The notes: a model not told the origin generated them from the letters alone. A stretch of 64,000 nt of DNA from Halomonas sp. GT (GCF_002082565.1 NZ_CP020562.1:1178001-1242000), one strand, 5' to 3'; numbered from the stretch's first letter, positions 8,743 through 16,856 are shown. A program made the numbers and translations.

Positions 8743-9261
8743 ATGAGCCAGCCACGCCAACCGGGTATGCCTTACCCCCGTTTGCCACTCCCTCAGGCTC
8801 ATGAAGACCTTGCCGCCTTTCAGCAGTGGCTAGGGGAGGCGATTCCCATGGTGGGTGCACTGGGTATTCAGAGTATGTCCCAATGCACCTCTCAAGAAGG
8901 CGGTTCATTGACGTGGCAACTGGCGCTTAACCCGAACCTAAACGATAAAGGCACAGGTTTTGGCGGCGCGCTAACAGCGCAAACCACGCTGCAGGGCTGG
9001 TGTTGGGTAACGCTATGGCTGCGTGCCCAAGGGCGGGCGCAAGATGTGGTAGTGGCAGAAGCCAGCCAGCGCTTTCTTGCGCCAGTTACTAGCGACTACC
9101 GCATCATTTGCACTCCCAGCGACTCCCAAGGCCCTGAGCAGCTAGCGGAAAAGCTTAACGCGCGGGGGAAGGGCAGCATTGCACTCACCCAGCAGCTCTA
9201 CTGTGGCGACACGCTCTGCCTGGAAGCCAGCGGGCGCTACGCCGTGCTGCCTGTTGCTTAA
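8743..9261 (+). CDS. Thioesterase-like protein (YiiD C-terminal domain family)
   Basis: A 172-residue protein with a hotdog-like core. The segment FGGALTAQTTLQGWCW (about residues 70-85) matches the putative thioesterase domain found at the C-terminus of E. coli YiiD. It lacks the acetyltransferase domain present in YiiD. The substrate is unknown. I use the ATG at 8743, six bases after GGAG; an in-frame GTG at 8740 is too close to that site. It probably forms a pair with the nitroreductase gene. Confidence 0.7.
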   Translation: MSQPRQPGMPYPRLPLPQAHEDLAAFQQWLGEAIPMVGALGIQSMSQCTSQEGGSLTWQLALNPNLNDKGTGFGGALTAQTTLQGWCWVTLWLRAQGRAQDVVVAEASQRFLAPVTSDYRIICTPSDSQGPEQLAEKLNARGKGSIALTQQLYCGDTLCLEASGRYAVLPVA

Positions 9262-9274
9262 ATCTTTAAAAGGC

Positions 9275-9303
9275 TTGCTATTTTGGGCCTTAGACCATAG
9301 AAT
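9275..9303 (+). promoter_or_regulatory. Promoter of tRNA-Ser(GGA)
   Basis: -35 TTGCTA, 17-base spacer, -10 TAGAAT, followed by a GC-rich discriminator (ATGCGCC) and the tRNA about 50 bases on. Confidence 0.7.
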
Positions 9304-9354
9304 ATGCGCCGTTCTGTTGGGAAAGGCAACGCCTTAACAACCGAGCAAAAAAGT

Positions 9355-9442
9355 GGAGAGGTGTCCGAGTGGTCGAAGGAGCACGCCTGGAAAGTGTGTA
9401 AGTCGAAAGGCTTCGAGGGTTCGAATCCCTCCCTCTCCGCCA
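9355..9442 (+). tRNA. tRNA-Ser(GGA)
   Basis: 88-base class II tRNA. Acceptor stem GGAGAGG/CCTCTCC, anticodon stem CACGC/GTGTG with loop anticodon GGA, an extended variable arm, T-arm GGGTTCGAATCCC and encoded CCA. tRNA-Ser genes often serve as integration sites, and AT-rich accessory DNA follows directly, but I found no direct repeat of its 3' end within the window. Confidence 0.96.
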
Positions 9443-9452
9443 CAGAATATAG

Positions 9453-9484
9453 AAAAAGCCCGCTGAGCAATCAGCGGGCTTTTT
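9453..9484 (+). terminator. Terminator of tRNA-Ser
   Basis: Perfect stem AAAAAGCCCGCTGA / TCAGCGGGCTTTTT with a GCAA loop, eleven bases after the tRNA. It can work in both directions. Confidence 0.92.
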
Positions 9485-9833
9485 CGTGCCTGCCATTTAA
9501 GTTATCCACATGCAGTTTGCGCTACGTTAGTCCTGTTTTTGCCCATACAAGGTGACAAGTGTGGTGTGCTTCGCTATTGTCATCTTAAGAATGGTGAGTA
9601 TTTAGGCGGCTTTCGATCCGGTGCGGCGTTCCGCCGGAGTCGCATATTCACGGCAGCGTTTTGTTCGCATCATGCGAACTTTTCAGGTTGCAATTATCTT
9701 TCGGTTGAGATTTATTTCTATAAATTGCAGATAAATGGTTGAGGTTTTGGTTGCTAGAAAAACACGTATGCGCACTAACAAATTTTCATGAAGTAAGTTT
9801 AAATACTTGAGAACTGAATGGGGTTTTTATTTT
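9485..9833 (+). other. Leader region of the accessory module
   Basis: No gene recognised. Composition drifts from the GC-rich chromosome to AT-rich DNA along this stretch. It includes a GC-rich palindromic patch (around 9617-9640) and presumably the promoter of the DUF262-HEPN pair, which I could not place. Confidence 0.4.
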
Positions 9834-10937
9834 ATGAGTTTAGAAAAAGAAATTGAAAAAGCAAGGAAAGAAATTGTATCTGATGGCTATGATATGTCAT
9901 TAGGTGAAGTAATGAATTTGTACAAAGAAGACGAGCTAAAGATAAATCCAGAGTTTCAAAGGCTGTTCCGTTGGGATATTACTAGAAAAACACGATTTAT
10001 TGAATCGATATTGCTAAGTATTCCTATCCCTCCAATTTTTGTATTCCAGGATAAAGATGGAAATTGGGAATTAATTGACGGGCTTCAACGCCTGTCAACG
10101 ATTTTAGAATTTGCTGGAGTGTTAAAAGACTCTGAAGGAAAAAAAGTATCTCCAAGCACTCTTGAAGGCACTAAGTTTCTGCCCAGCCTGGCTGATAAGC
10201 GTTGGCAAGTATGGAATGATGGTGATGCATCTATTGATAAAAGTATGCAGATGCAAATTAAGAGAGCTAGAATTCGTGTTGAAATTTTACTTAAAGAGAG
10301 TGATGAAAATGCTAAATATGAACTGTTTCAGAGGCTAAATACTGGCGGAGCACAATTATCTCAGCAAGAAGTTAGGAATTGTGTTGCTGTAATGATTAAT
10401 CCTGAATTTTATAAGTTGCTGAAGAAACTTTCTGAGAATGAAGATTTTTCTAATACGGTGAATCAGACAGATAAGGCTCTTGAAAAACAGTCAGGAGTTG
10501 AGTTGGTTCTTAGGTATTTTGCCTTTAAATATCATCCATATAAAAACGGTTTGGATGTTCATGAATATCTTGATGAGGCTCTTATCGAGATTTCGCAAAA
10601 TGTTGATATCGACTGGGTTAAAGAAGAGGTATTGTTTAAGAAAACATTTAGTTTATTGAATGATTCACTTGGTGATGCTGCGTTTAAGCGTTGGGATGGT
10701 AATAGTTTTAGCGGGAAATTTTTGATGTCTCTCTATGAAACAATAGCTTCTGGTGTTTCCCAAAACTTGGATGAAATTGAATCTAAAGATAAAGAAGAGC
10801 AAAAGGAATTTTTGGTAGCAAGGGCTAAAGCACTTTGGTCTGATCAAGTTTTTGAGAAAAACTCGGGTGCAGGTATCCGTGGCACAACACGTCTATCTAA
10901 ACTTCTCCCTATGGCTAAGGGGTTTTTCAAACCATGA
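9834..10937 (+). CDS. DUF262 (GmrS/ParB-like fold) protein of a two-gene defence-type module
   Basis: A 367-residue protein whose N-terminal half is a DUF262 domain: NPEFQRLFRWD (about 35-45), PIPPIFVF, and the D-G-x-Q-R signature as LIDGLQRLSTILEF with D82 and R86. DUF262 is the NTP-using domain of GmrSD-type modification-dependent nucleases. This protein lacks a visible DUF1524/HNH nuclease half, so cutting activity would have to come from the HEPN partner, whose start overlaps its stop by four bases. I chose the ATG at 9834 (MSLEKEIEKA) over an upstream TTG. The gene is clearly richer in A+T than its neighbours, which suggests recent transfer. Confidence 0.82.
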   Translation: MSLEKEIEKARKEIVSDGYDMSLGEVMNLYKEDELKINPEFQRLFRWDITRKTRFIESILLSIPIPPIFVFQDKDGNWELIDGLQRLSTILEFAGVLKDSEGKKVSPSTLEGTKFLPSLADKRWQVWNDGDASIDKSMQMQIKRARIRVEILLKESDENAKYELFQRLNTGGAQLSQQEVRNCVAVMINPEFYKLLKKLSENEDFSNTVNQTDKALEKQSGVELVLRYFAFKYHPYKNGLDVHEYLDEALIEISQNVDIDWVKEEVLFKKTFSLLNDSLGDAAFKRWDGNSFSGKFLMSLYETIASGVSQNLDEIESKDKEEQKEFLVARAKALWSDQVFEKNSGAGIRGTTRLSKLLPMAKGFFKP

Positions 10938-11581
10938 GTAAAATTAGAACAATAAATAAATTGCAGAACGCTTTAGATAATGAGTTTTCTTGGCGATTAA
11001 AGGAGATTGCTAATCTCAAAATCGTTGTGCGAAGCTCTGACAACCTTAATAAAAAGACAGCGGTTCGTGCTGCTATACCTCTGTTATATGGACATTGGGA
11101 GGGCTTTATAAAAAGCTCTTCTACATTATATTTAGAATATGTAAATGGTCAGTCTTTAAGGTATAGAGATCTTAAGTCATGTTTTGTTGTTTTTGGAATT
11201 AAACGTAAAATAAATGACTTGATAGATTCAAAGAATTCTAATTTGTCAATATCGACATTGGATTTTTTGCGTGATGAGTTGGATGAAAAAGCAAATCTTA
11301 AAATTGAGTCAGCTATTAGAACCGAGTTTAATCTTAGCTCAAAAGTGTTTGCTAACATTGCCAATTCTATTGGAATAAATACCCAAGATTATGAGGCTAG
11401 ATATAAATTAATTGATGAGAGTCTATTAAGTAGGAGGAACTATATAGCTCATGGTGAATACTTAGATGTAGACTCGGAAGGTTTTCGTGAATTAGCAGAT
11501 GAGATTCTATTCTTGATTCGTTCATACAAAACAGATATAGAAAATGCTGCATCACTTGAGGAATATAAGATAAGCGCATAA
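10934..11581 (+). CDS. HEPN-domain protein (MAE_28990/MAE_18760-like), probable ribonuclease effector
   Basis: A 215-residue, mostly helical protein ending in the HEPN catalytic signature R-x4-H: R168 and H173 in RNYIAHG. The early segment AIPLLYGHWEGFIK (about 55-68) is typical of the MAE_28990/MAE_18760 HEPN group. HEPN proteins with this motif are commonly metal-independent RNases acting as toxins or abortive-infection effectors. It overlaps the DUF262 gene by four bases, implying coupled translation and stoichiometric partners. The low GC content matches that gene. The family assignment is from memory of its motifs; activity and target are inferred. Confidence 0.8.
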   Translation: MSKIRTINKLQNALDNEFSWRLKEIANLKIVVRSSDNLNKKTAVRAAIPLLYGHWEGFIKSSSTLYLEYVNGQSLRYRDLKSCFVVFGIKRKINDLIDSKNSNLSISTLDFLRDELDEKANLKIESAIRTEFNLSSKVFANIANSIGINTQDYEARYKLIDESLLSRRNYIAHGEYLDVDSEGFRELADEILFLIRSYKTDIENAASLEEYKISA

Positions 11582-11652
11582 CAAAGTGCTGCTGTTAGTA
11601 AAGTTTTCTGCAGATTGCTGTTTTTTGTATTTTTGTAAAGCTTAGGTGTTCA

Positions 11653-11878
11653 ATGGAAGATTTAAATAAAGTAGGAGTTGAAAAGGACCATTTGGATAAA
11701 GTCTCTCGGGCGCCAGTCCTTAAGTGCCTTAACTGAACTAGTTTGGAATTAATTTGATGTTTACGCGGACCTAGTGCAAGTTGAAATAGATAAAACTGAT
11801 TTTGGTTTGCAAGCTGTTCATGTAAACAAGAATGATGGGGCTAGGGTTGTTTATAAAGATCTTGGCCGCAGAAACTGA
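11653..11878 (+). pseudogene. Remnant of a GHKL/Hsp90-like ATPase gene
   Basis: From the ATG at 11653 one frame reads MEDLNKVGVEKDHLDKVSRA and stops at 11734-11736. The overlapping +1 frame continues as SALTELVWN, a TAA stop at 11750-11752, then FDVYADLVQVEIDKTD and on to a TGA at 11876-11878. ELVWN-stop-FD matches the N-box (E-x-x-x-N-S-x-D) of GHKL-fold ATPases, with a stop where Ser would be. So a frameshift plus a nonsense change have destroyed it, and it is truncated where IS30-like DNA begins. GHKL ATPases of this kind are frequent in defence islands; which system it came from is unknown. Confidence 0.65.
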
Positions 11879-12160
11879 GTGCAACACCTGAGCATTTCGC
11901 TAAGGTGTTGTCCCATGTCTTACCCCGAACTCAGCATTGAAGAACGTGCCAGCACCCAAGTGAGTCAAGCCCAAGGGATTAGCCTTCGGCATATTGCCCA
12001 GCTCCTGGGGCGAGCTCCTTCGACCATATCTCGTGAAATACGCCGTAACCAAATGGCCCAGAACGGTTACTGTGCCCGGCACGCCCAACGTCAGCGAGAA
12101 AAGCGTCGAGCGGTCTGTCTTCCTGCGCGTAAGCTTTTGCCAGGCACCGAGCGGTTTTGA
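11879..12160 (+). mobile_element. Truncated IS30-family insertion sequence, left end
   Basis: The segment starts with an inverted repeat CAACACCT...AGGTGTTG (about 11881-11909) ahead of the transposase start, then only the first 81 codons of an IS30-type transposase. No right end was found downstream. The GC content returns to that of the chromosome. Confidence 0.75.
11915..12160 (+). pseudogene. IS30-family transposase, N-terminal fragment
   Basis: 81 residues: the Helix-turn-helix domain of IS30 transposases (SIEERASTQVSQAQGISLR, then HIAQLLGRAPSTISREIRRN). IS30 transposases are about 330-380 residues with a DDE domain, which is absent. The frame hits a stop directly after PGTERF, probably at a deletion junction. 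It cannot transpose by itself. Confidence 0.85.
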
Positions 12161-12370
12161 CAAGCTACTCAAGTAGTGCACAAATAGCTGATTTTTCTCC
12201 AGCGTCGCTAATATTAAATAACTATTTTTCCTCTTAATGGGGCATTATACCAGCGCCATCTAAGTTTCGTGCCTGCCCGTTACATGCTTTAGCAATTCAC
12301 CCACCGCAGCCTCTCAATCACTCCGCACTCGGCGATGAGGTGGCCACGGCGAGTCTGGTGTCAGTTTCCT
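12161..12370. other. Non-coding stretch after the IS remnant
   Basis: No gene recognised. On the minus strand there is an extended -10 promoter sequence TGGTATAAT (12244-12252 on the plus strand reads ATTATACCA) pointing toward the IS remnant, and AT-rich DNA with AAATAG/CTATTT inverted repeats. Function unknown. Confidence 0.35.
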
Positions 12371-12457
12371 TTAAAAGGGAAATATGCCGCTGAAACCTAT
12401 CCCTGCGACGGCGACGATCACAACAACGATAACGACAATGGTAGTGGTAGATGGCAT
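12371..12457 (-). CDS. 28-residue single-pass membrane peptide
   Basis: Short frame MPSTTTIVVIVVVIVAVAGI followed by GFSGIFPF and a TAA stop. Almost the whole peptide is one hydrophobic helix. An AAGGAAG ribosome-binding site stands about six bases before the ATG. Comparable tiny hydrophobic proteins are common and usually unannotated; no function can be assigned. It is followed 72 bases upstream by the CLCA_X gene on the same strand. Confidence 0.55.
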   Translation of the reverse strand: MPSTTTIVVIVVVIVAVAGIGFSGIFPF

Positions 12458-12529
12458 TTTTCTCTTCCTTTGAGATATGAATGTCATTGAAGCGTAGTCG
12501 TCATTGGCGTGTTTCGCACATCCCGCGTT

Positions 12530-13315
12530 TTATGAAGAGCTCTCTTTATTGAGTGCTTTCCCCAAACTGCCAAAATACACCCTGAACAGCGCATTGATGC
12601 GTTCGCGCTGCTCGCCTTGTGGATAAAGGCCGCGTTCTGCCTCGGGGGAGGTTTTGGTGCCTTTCACCAGGAAGTGGTTTTTGATGGTGGAATCTTGCAC
12701 GAAGGCTTCAAAGGCTCGGGCGCATAGCTCTTCTGGTTTGCTGTAATAGAGCTGACCGTGAGCTTTATCCATGGCGGCCGAGTGGTTGAAAAGCGCGCTA
12801 GGCTGCTGGCCGTCGGGGTGAAGAAGAATCGCGTGGAAGCAGGCGAGTAGGCGCTGGTTGAGCGGGTGATTAATCGGGGCTGCATCCGCTAGCCATGCCG
12901 CCGAGGCGAAGGCGCTAGCGGGCATGTTGTTAAAACACTTCTGGGCAATGTAGTGATCAAAGGCGTGAAACCATTCGTGGGCAATGCTGCCAGGCCCCGC
13001 ATTCTTAGCGAGCGAAAAGCTGCGCTGGCTGGGGTCATAATGAGCAGAAACGCCGGGCCTACCACCGCTGCCGTACTGTAGGGCTAACGAGCCACGCAGT
13101 GAAATCAGCGCTTCATTGCCGTGCAGTATCAGCATTAAGTCGCACAGCGCATCGTGGAAAAGCTCGGCGGCGCGGTCGCGCTCGGCGGTGGTCACCCAGC
13201 GGCCTATTTCAATTGAGCGAAAATCGAACTGGCGACGGATCAGCGCAAAGCTGCTAGCACGCTCTGGGCGGTGCATTGGCCCTTGGCGGTAAAACTCTCG
13301 CGCTTCAATGCTCAC
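12530..13315 (-). CDS. CLCA_X-family protein with HExxH-like motif
   Basis: 261 residues resembling the CLCA_X family of marine gammaproteobacteria. Its centre carries SIAHEWFHAFDHYIA (about 132-146), an H-E-x-x-H zincin-type motif, preceded by YGSGGRPGVSAHYDPS. This suggests a zinc metallopeptidase or polyvalent-protein-associated domain, but no substrate is known. No signal peptide is seen. The start appears to be a GTG at 13315 (VSIEAREFYRQG) with only a weak ribosome-binding site; an internal ATG (MHRPERA) is the alternative. Confidence 0.7.
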   Translation of the reverse strand: MSIEAREFYRQGPMHRPERASSFALIRRQFDFRSIEIGRWVTTAERDRAAELFHDALCDLMLILHGNEALISLRGSLALQYGSGGRPGVSAHYDPSQRSFSLAKNAGPGSIAHEWFHAFDHYIAQKCFNNMPASAFASAAWLADAAPINHPLNQRLLACFHAILLHPDGQQPSALFNHSAAMDKAHGQLYYSKPEELCARAFEAFVQDSTIKNHFLVKGTKTSPEAERGLYPQGEQRERINALFRVYFGSLGKALNKESSS

Positions 13316-13473
13316 GGCGTGCTCGCTAGCCTAAAAAAGAAGTTCACTGAGCTATTTTATCGAAGGTAGCGAGTAAGCGCCAAAGGCTGTTCGGCAAGAC
13401 TGGCTAAGGTGTCTACCCTTATACCTAGGCAGCGAATGATCGGCTGCGTTGTGTTCCACAACAGGGAGGAAGT

Positions 13474-14211
13474 ATGGCAACGGCACATGTTTATCGCATG
13501 AAAACGGATGCGCACCAGTGCCCTTTTGGTTTGAAAACCGTTTCATTGCTGCAACGCAAGGGCTACGAGGTACATGACCACCCGTTAACATCCCGCGACG
13601 AAACCGATGCATTTAAAGCGAAAGAGCAGGTCGATACGACGCCGCAAACCTATATTGATGATAAGCGCATCGGTGGCTATGAAGAGGTGCGCGAGTATTT
13701 GGGCTTAAGCGTACCGAGTGCCCAGGAAACGTCTTATCGGCCAGTGATCGCCATTTTTATCACGGCATTACTGATCGGTTTGGCGATTAGTTGGCTGGCC
13801 CATGGGGCGCTATTGACTACGCAATTACCTGAATATGCAGTGGCTACCGCCATGGTGCTGCTTGGGTTGCAGAAGCTTCAAGACGTGGAAAGCTTCAGCA
13901 CCATGTTTCTGAATTACGATTTGTTGGCTAAGCGCTATGTGCCCTATGGGTATATTTACCCCTATGCGGAAACCCTGGCGGGGGTCTTGATGCTGGCGGG
14001 TGCCTTGATTTGGTTAGCGGCGCCCTTGGCACTGTTCATTGGTACGGTGGGGGCTGTGTCAGTCATTAAAGCGGTTTATGTCGATAAGCGAGAACTGAAA
14101 TGTGCTTGTGCGGGGGGGAATAGTAATGTGCCGTTGGGCTTTATTTCGTTGACGGAAAACCTTGTCATGATCGCCATGGGGCTATGGATGCCACTAAAAA
14201 GCCTACTGTAG
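13474..14211 (+). CDS. Glutaredoxin-MauE/DoxX-like membrane fusion protein
   Basis: 245 residues. Residues 1-80 form a glutaredoxin/thioredoxin-like domain with a monothiol C16-P-F-G site and the cis-Pro region TTPQTYID. Residues 90-245 contain four hydrophobic segments of the MauE/methylamine-utilisation membrane family, with Y-x-Y-P-Y-A-E-T and a C-A-C-A-G-G-N motif near the C-terminus. Such proteins are thought to pass reducing power across the membrane. GGAGG before the ATG supports the start. It is monocistronic here, and no mau genes are present. Confidence 0.78.
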   Translation: MATAHVYRMKTDAHQCPFGLKTVSLLQRKGYEVHDHPLTSRDETDAFKAKEQVDTTPQTYIDDKRIGGYEEVREYLGLSVPSAQETSYRPVIAIFITALLIGLAISWLAHGALLTTQLPEYAVATAMVLLGLQKLQDVESFSTMFLNYDLLAKRYVPYGYIYPYAETLAGVLMLAGALIWLAAPLALFIGTVGAVSVIKAVYVDKRELKCACAGGNSNVPLGFISLTENLVMIAMGLWMPLKSLL

Positions 14212-14374
14212 CAGTAACGGGACGTAATGGTGCGTGGTAATGGTTTTTGTAATGGCTGTTGGTGACCATTGGTCGTTATCGTTCGCTGCGCGCCTTGCAA
14301 GCAAGAAAGCACGCCCCAAGGTAGAGTAGGTAACGCAAGACGCTATCGCACGCTTCACGATTAGGAGTATTGAG

Positions 14375-15061
14375 ATGAGCAAGCGTATTTTGGTTGTGCT
14401 GACATCACATGATCAGCTAGGGGATACCGGCGAAAAAACCGGCTTTTGGCTAGAAGAGTTAGCAGCGCCGTACTATGTCTTTAAAGATGCAGGTGCAGAA
14501 GTAACGCTAGCCTCGCCAAACGGAGGGCAGCCGCCACTTGACCCGAAAAGTGACGCAGACGATAGCCAAACCGACGAAACGCGCCGCTTTAAGCAAGATG
14601 ATGAAGCGAACGCGGCGCTAACGGCAACGCATCGCCTTAGCGATATGAGTGCTGATGATTTCGATGCTGTGTTCTACCCTGGTGGCCATGGCCCGCTGTG
14701 GGACTTGGTTGACGATAAAGACTCTATCCAGTTGATCGAAAACTTTATTGCCCAGGGAAAGCCAGTGGCATCGGTTTGCCATGCGCCTATCGTGTTGATT
14801 AATGCAAAAAACAGCAGTGGTGAACCACTGGTAAAAGGGCGCCAAGTCACAGGCTTTACTAACGGCGAAGAGGATGCGGTTGGCTTAACGGATATCGTCC
14901 CGCATTTGGTGGAAGATGCGTTGCAGCAGTGTGGCGGTATTTACAGCAAAGCTGACGACTTTACGGTTTACGTGCGTGAAGACGGCCAATTGATTACCGG
15001 CCAAAATCCGCCTTCCTCCGCGGCTACTGCTGAATCACTGATGGCGTGGTTGGCTCGTTAA
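14375..15061 (+). CDS. DJ-1/PfpI superfamily protein, Hsp31-like
   Basis: 228 residues with a type 1 glutamine-amidotransferase-like fold. It has the YPGGHGPLWDL segment, the nucleophile-elbow cysteine C135 in ASVCHAPI, and the glutamate in SHD/EK-type N-terminal positions. Hsp31-like members act as glutathione-independent glyoxalases or holdases under carbonyl and heat stress; which applies here is inferred only. AGGAG precedes the ATG, and a Rho-independent terminator follows 30 bases after the stop. Confidence 0.85.
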   Translation: MSKRILVVLTSHDQLGDTGEKTGFWLEELAAPYYVFKDAGAEVTLASPNGGQPPLDPKSDADDSQTDETRRFKQDDEANAALTATHRLSDMSADDFDAVFYPGGHGPLWDLVDDKDSIQLIENFIAQGKPVASVCHAPIVLINAKNSSGEPLVKGRQVTGFTNGEEDAVGLTDIVPHLVEDALQQCGGIYSKADDFTVYVREDGQLITGQNPPSSAATAESLMAWLAR

Positions 15062-15091
15062 GCGGTACATTTTTTAGCGTTAGACACCATG

Positions 15092-15117
15092 ACGGCGGGC
15101 ATAATGCCTGCCGTTTT
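15092..15117 (+). terminator. Terminator after the Hsp31-like gene
   Basis: Stem ACGGCGGGCA / TGCCTGCCGT with loop TAA and a short T-run. Confidence 0.75.
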
Positions 15118-15197
15118 CATGTGCGTCTATGAAAAGCTATACGTCAATATGGGCGTGCGTACGTAGTTATAAAAAGTAGGAGTACGTGTCTTTACGC

Positions 15198-16856
15198 CTA
15201 TTGGCGTCGAGCAAAGCGATCACGTAGGCGTTGGAGCGCCTGTTCATCCCAATCGGGTGGTTCAGAAAGTGCTACCCAGGCATCAATATAGTGTTCAGCC
15301 GCAATTTCATGCCCAAAGCCTGGCGGGGCGCTGCCGGCGGCTAAGTCGGCGAGCAATTGCAGCATGGTCACGACTGGGTACCAGCGCAATTGCGGAGACA
15401 CATCGGGGGCGCGTGGCTCTCGCATCCACTCGGGTTCTCGCCAGAAAGCTTCTGGTTCAAAAAACACAATGGGGTCGCTGGCGTACTGTAGATAGGCAAT
15501 ACGGAAATCTCCCCATTCGCCTGTGGTTTCATCCAATCCTTGGTATTGGTTCATAAAGCGCACCACGTCGCCATTACGGAACGTGGGTAACCAAGCGTGG
15601 CTACCTGGGGCGCGGTTGGCCGTCACATTGCGCCATGTATCGCTGCGAAAGGGTGGACCACTCCACAGTGCGCCATGGAAGGGGTCATTAATAATGTCGT
15701 ATAAATCGAAGGAGAGGTCTGAATTAAGTGCGCCCAAACTTAGCCCGAATAGATATAGTTTGGGGCGCTGATCGCGGGGCATCGCAGACCAGTAATTGTA
15801 GATGGTGGTGAACAGTGCGCGGGCATTTTCAACGCCGTATTCTGCTTCAGATATAAGCGATAGATGGCTAGGAAGGTAAGAATATTGCGCTGCTACTGTC
15901 GCAATGTCGCCTCGGTGAAGATATTCCACGGGGTCTTGGGAGCTGGGATCAATCCAGCCGCGCCCGGTGGGTGTGGCTAGCACCAGCATAGAACGTTCAA
16001 AACCGCCTACGCGAATCAGCTCTTCAAGGGCAAGTTGGGCTCGGCCAGTGGGTGTGTCGGCAGCATTGAGGCCTACATAGACACGGATCGGGTCTAGGGA
16101 TTTTTTGCCGAGAAACTCACCAATTTCAGCACCGTTTGGGCCATTGGTCACAAAACGCCTACCTCGGCTACCCAGCGCTTCCCAGCTAATCAATGAGTCG
16201 GCGCTGCCTGGTATCATAGGGTCGTCAGGTGGGTCGAGGTCATCCTGGATTAACTCATCCACTTCTTGATAGGAGCGGTCAGCCACTTTCAATGCGTAGG
16301 TAAAGACCACGCCTTCAATGACCATCCAAAATAGTGCGACGGAAGCGATTGTGCCTAGCACATAGGCGGTGCGGCGGGGGAGTATGTGGGTTAATTTAAG
16401 AGAAAGCAGCTTGAAAGTGCGTTTGAACAGCAGGCCAAGTATGCGAAGAAACACAAAGACACCCAGTGCAATGAGCGCTATAGAGAGCGGGCGGGTGCCT
16501 TTAGCGGGGGGCATGTCCATTAACTGGCGAATGCTGTCCTGCCACTCGGCAGCACGCCAAAGAAAAATAATCGAGATGCTTAAACAGACCAGCGCCGCTA
16601 GCCATTTCAGGTAGCGTTCCAATGTAGGGTTGGGTTCTGGCAAGTGCAGGTAGCGCCAAAGTGTGTGGCCTACCACGCCCATCGCGTACCCCGCTGCAAA
16701 GCTCAGCCCGGAAACAATGCCTTGGGCCACCAGCGGTCGAGGAACAAGGCTGGGAGTTAATGAAAAGGCAAAAAATAGCGTTGCTAGCACTAACCCCGCA
16801 CCTGAAAGGCGGTTAAGGCTTAAGACCTTCCCTAGTCGGTTGGCGCTATTTCCCAT
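15198..16856 (-). CDS. Membrane-anchored alpha/beta hydrolase (Abhydrolase_9 type)
   Basis: 552 residues. The N-terminal third has four or five transmembrane segments, beginning LSGAGLVLATLFFAFSLTPS. The C-terminal part is a soluble hydrolase domain with the nucleophile elbow G-L-S373-L-G. The LVPRP motif after the first helix is typical of this family of large membrane hydrolases. Substrate unknown; probably faces the periplasm, but topology is inferred. Single gene, divergent from the Hsp31-like gene's far end and upstream of mipA on the same strand. Confidence 0.8.
   Translation of the reverse strand: MGNSANRLGKVLSLNRLSGAGLVLATLFFAFSLTPSLVPRPLVAQGIVSGLSFAAGYAMGVVGHTLWRYLHLPEPNPTLERYLKWLAALVCLSISIIFLWRAAEWQDSIRQLMDMPPAKGTRPLSIALIALGVFVFLRILGLLFKRTFKLLSLKLTHILPRRTAYVLGTIASVALFWMVIEGVVFTYALKVADRSYQEVDELIQDDLDPPDDPMIPGSADSLISWEALGSRGRRFVTNGPNGAEIGEFLGKKSLDPIRVYVGLNAADTPTGRAQLALEELIRVGGFERSMLVLATPTGRGWIDPSSQDPVEYLHRGDIATVAAQYSYLPSHLSLISEAEYGVENARALFTTIYNYWSAMPRDQRPKLYLFGLSLGALNSDLSFDLYDIINDPFHGALWSGPPFRSDTWRNVTANRAPGSHAWLPTFRNGDVVRFMNQYQGLDETTGEWGDFRIAYLQYASDPIVFFEPEAFWREPEWMREPRAPDVSPQLRWYPVVTMLQLLADLAAGSAPPGFGHEIAAEHYIDAWVALSEPPDWDEQALQRLRDRFARRQ

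Noticed and set aside
9355..9442. tRNA-Ser as an attB site with attL/attR repeats
   Set aside because: No direct repeat of the tRNA 3' end and no integrase gene found downstream in the window.
9304..9555. Reading frame across tRNA-Ser and its terminator
   Set aside because: Overlaps a complete tRNA and a terminator; an artefact.
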